Assembly: GCA_947460065.1 (NCBI GenBank)
Contig: CANHGF010000113.1
Coordinates: 1 to 7,574, forward strand
DNA: 7,574 bases
Origin: Comamonadaceae bacterium
Lineage (GTDB): Bacteria > Pseudomonadota > Gammaproteobacteria > Burkholderiales > Burkholderiaceae_C
Direction: 5' to 3'
In this document: positions 6,246 through 7,574 of the stretch, piece by piece
Numbering within the stretch: the stretch's first letter is position 1
Layout of the letters: each line of letters starts with the position of its first letter
Notes under the pieces: model-generated
Told to the model about the DNA's origin: nothing
Seen by the model: the letters and a program-made list of their open reading frames with translations, nothing else
Databases searched by the model: none
Made by a program: the position numbers and the translations under genes

Positions 6246-6551
6246 TTATTTCTTTGGAGGCTCTGGGGCGGGGGAACCTACCGTCGTGTTCGAGCCCATC
6301 ATGACGGTGATCAGGTTGGGGTAGTCATAAGCTGCGCCCGAAGCCATGTCGACACCCGCACCGATGGGCCCGCCAAACAAAATATTGCCGAAGGCCATGC
6401 CTTTGGTGCTGGAGTTGACGACAGATTGCCCGGGTTCAGCGCCGTCCTTTTCGCAGCGCACGTTCAGTGCTTCATAGCTGCGGTTGACGGTGGTCGAGCC
6501 AGGCGTCGTGACGAACCAGGTGCCCTTGCATGCGGGGCTCCGATTCGAAGA
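6246..6551 (-). pseudogene. 3' remnant of a small lipoprotein-type gene without a start codon
   Basis: On the - strand a frame is open from a TGA at 6554-6552 to the TAA at 6248-6246, about 101 codons. From about 6530 leftwards it reads KGTWFVTTPGSTTVNRSYE, then LNVRCEKDGAEPGQS, then a glycine-rich hydrophobic stretch (GMAFGNILFGGPIGAGVD, SGAAYDYPNLITV) and a Pro-rich tail ending PAPEPPKK. This matches the C-terminal two thirds of small lipoproteins common in proteobacteria (signal peptide, cysteine, PEGA-like beta domain, 'KGTW.v.TPGsv.V.rsy..L.v.C.KdG', Gly-rich end). The signal peptide, lipobox and first strands are missing: the frame is stopped at 6552, and the only in-frame start-like codon is a GTG at 6461 inside the conserved domain. 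The break lies roughly at 6530-6545, close to dprA, so I read it as a gene truncated by deletion or rearrangement. Family recall is moderate; truncation is directly visible. Confidence 0.65.
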
Positions 6552-6631
6552 TCATCGGGAATGTAAAAAATAGTCCGGGCTGCGCCAGAAGGGCCACCTG
6601 CCGGCTTGCCGCTCCTAAACTGCTCCTCAGC

Positions 6632-6637
6632 GAGGTG
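6632..6637 (+). promoter_or_regulatory. dprA: Ribosome binding site of dprA
   Basis: GAGGTG lies just before two consecutive ATG codons (6638 and 6641). GAGG ends 5 nt before 6641 but only 2 nt before 6638, so the second ATG is the better start; the first would add a single Met. Upstream, the only AT-rich stretch is TAAAAAAT (6564-6571), a weak -10 candidate for dprA. Confidence 0.5.
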
Positions 6638-6640
6638 ATG

Positions 6641-7574
6641 ATGGACAGCGATGAGCTTGCGGCCTGGTTGCGCTTGGTCTTGACCCCGGGCTTGGGCAGG
6701 GCCCAGGCGCGTCGTTTGCTGGCTGCGGCTGGTTCGCCGCAGGCGGTTTTCGAGCTGGGTGCTGAGGCCCTTGCCGGTTTGGCGGGTTCGGCGACTGGCT
6801 CGATACCCTTGCCAGCAAACTGGCCCGAGTCGGTGCAGACCACGCTGGCCTGGCTGGACGGGGGCGCCGACCGTTTTGTATTTGCCCTGGGCGACGAGGG
6901 CTATCCGCCGGCTTTGCTCGATATCGATGATCCGCCCCTGCTGCTGTTTGCCATGGGTACGCAAGCGCGGCGCTGGGCCGAAGGCGAGCATGAGTCCCAA
7001 CACTGGCTGGCGATGGTGGGCAGCCGAAACCCGACCCCGCAGGGCCTGATGCACGCCCGGCAATTTGCCCAGGCGCTGGCGCAGCAGGGGGTAGGCATCG
7101 TCTCGGGGCTCGCGCTCGGCATCGATGGCGCCTCGCATGAAGGCGCGCTCGCCGCAGGTGGATCAACGGTGGCGGTGGTGGGCACCGGGCTGGACCGGGT
7201 CTATCCGCGACGTCACCTGGACTTGGCGCGGCGCATCGTCGGCAGCGGCGCGATCGTGAGTGAATTTGCCTTGGGTACGCCGCCGCTGGCCCACCATTTC
7301 CCGCAGCGCAACCGCATCCTGGCCGGCCTGGCGCGTGCGACCTTGGTGGTCGAGGCCAACTTGCAGTCGGGCTCCCTGATCACCGCCAGGCTGGCAGCTG
7401 AGCAGGGCAAGGAGGTGATGGCCATTCCAGGCTCCATCGATTCGCTGCAGTCGCGTGGCTGTCACCAGCTCATCATTGAAGGTGCCCGCCTGGTCACCGC
7501 CGTGCAGGACGTACTGGAAGAACTCGACATCATTGCGCCTGATGCATCGGCTGACACATCGGCCGACGCATCGC
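6641..7574 (+). CDS. dprA: DNA processing protein DprA (3' end outside window)
   Basis: A frame open from the ATG at 6641 to the right edge, 311 residues visible and no stop. DprA (Smf) loads RecA onto incoming single-stranded DNA during natural transformation. The N-terminal helical domain starts MDSDELAAWLRLVLTPGLG with helix-hairpin-helix character. A linker reaches YPPALLDIDDPPLLLFAMG (about 88-106). The Rossmann-fold core then runs from MVGSRNPTPQG (about 125-135) through VSGLALGIDGASHEGAL, VAVVGTGLDRVYP, IVSEFALGTPP, FPQRNRILAGL, LVVEANLQSGSLITARLA, MAIPGS and SRGCHQLIIEGA to VQDVLEELD. These are the conserved DprA signatures, including the ssDNA-binding GSR and RNR elements. The C-terminal winged-helix domain would lie beyond 7574. 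It is divergent from def, with a decayed gene in between. The usual GIDxxAH is here GIDGASH, with Ala to Ser. Confidence 0.95.
   Translation, partial: MDSDELAAWLRLVLTPGLGRAQARRLLAAAGSPQAVFELGAEALAGLAGSATGSIPLPANWPESVQTTLAWLDGGADRFVFALGDEGYPPALLDIDDPPLLLFAMGTQARRWAEGEHESQHWLAMVGSRNPTPQGLMHARQFAQALAQQGVGIVSGLALGIDGASHEGALAAGGSTVAVVGTGLDRVYPRRHLDLARRIVGSGAIVSEFALGTPPLAHHFPQRNRILAGLARATLVVEANLQSGSLITARLAAEQGKEVMAIPGSIDSLQSRGCHQLIIEGARLVTAVQDVLEELDIIAPDASADTSADAS
7538..7573 (+). repeat. Three imperfect 12-bp tandem units in the dprA linker
   Basis: Bases 7538-7549, 7550-7561 and 7562-7573 are three near-identical 12-mers of the form GCYGAYRCATCG (first unit begins CCT). They encode PDAS-ADTS-ADAS in the dprA frame. 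The array reaches the window edge and may continue. It lies just after the Rossmann core, where DprA has a flexible linker before the winged-helix domain. In-frame 12-bp units can change copy number without breaking the gene. Confidence 0.6.

Noticed and set aside
6464..7185. Several - strand open frames opposite dprA and its leader
   Set aside because: Low-complexity Arg/Pro/Ala translations typical of antisense frames. dprA on the + strand explains the region from 6641 and simply lacks a stop within the window.

Overview
The window looks like a chromosomal segment of a betaproteobacterium, most likely Burkholderiales and probably Comamonadaceae-like (for example Polaromonas or Rhodoferax relatives). 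The evidence is the GC-rich codon use, the form of the Pgk, Def, Fmt and DprA proteins, and the neighbourhood def-fmt-azlC-azlD beside dprA. This placement comes from recalled protein resemblance, not from a search.

Left part (1-2140), all genes on the + strand, accessory in character and visibly less GC-rich in places: the 3' end of a DUF924-family gene cut by the left edge; a 247-bp spacer with imperfect inverted repeats; a lipoprotein gene of unknown function (463-1149); a broken remnant of a glyoxalase/VOC-fold gene (about 1192-1413); and a type II toxin-antitoxin operon (1493-2140). In that operon a ribbon-helix-helix antitoxin is followed 9 bp later by a PIN-domain VapC-like toxin. It is preceded by a perfect 18-bp palindrome (1446-1463) lying over the likely promoter.

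Middle part (2175-6135), all genes on the - strand and core-like. In transcription order (right to left) these are def (peptide deformylase), fmt (Met-tRNA formyltransferase), azlC and azlD (branched-chain amino-acid exporter subunits) and pgk (phosphoglycerate kinase). fmt/azlC overlap by 4 nt and azlC/azlD by 1 nt, so these three are probably translationally coupled. fmt and def are the two opposite steps of the N-formylmethionine cycle. pgk is 126 bp further on and may have its own promoter.

Right part (6136-7574): the spacer between def and the divergent dprA is about 505 bp. It holds the 3' remnant of a small lipoprotein-type gene on the - strand with no start codon. dprA (DNA processing protein, natural transformation) starts at 6641 on the + strand and runs off the right edge just where a short tandem repeat begins in its linker.

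I see no CRISPR array, rRNA, tRNA, transposase or phage gene. Nothing here is a clear new multi-gene system. The most interesting points are the vapBC operator/promoter layout with a nearly leaderless antitoxin, the coupling of an amino-acid exporter to fmt, the unassigned lipoprotein, and two decayed genes (VOC and lipoprotein tail) next to intact core genes.
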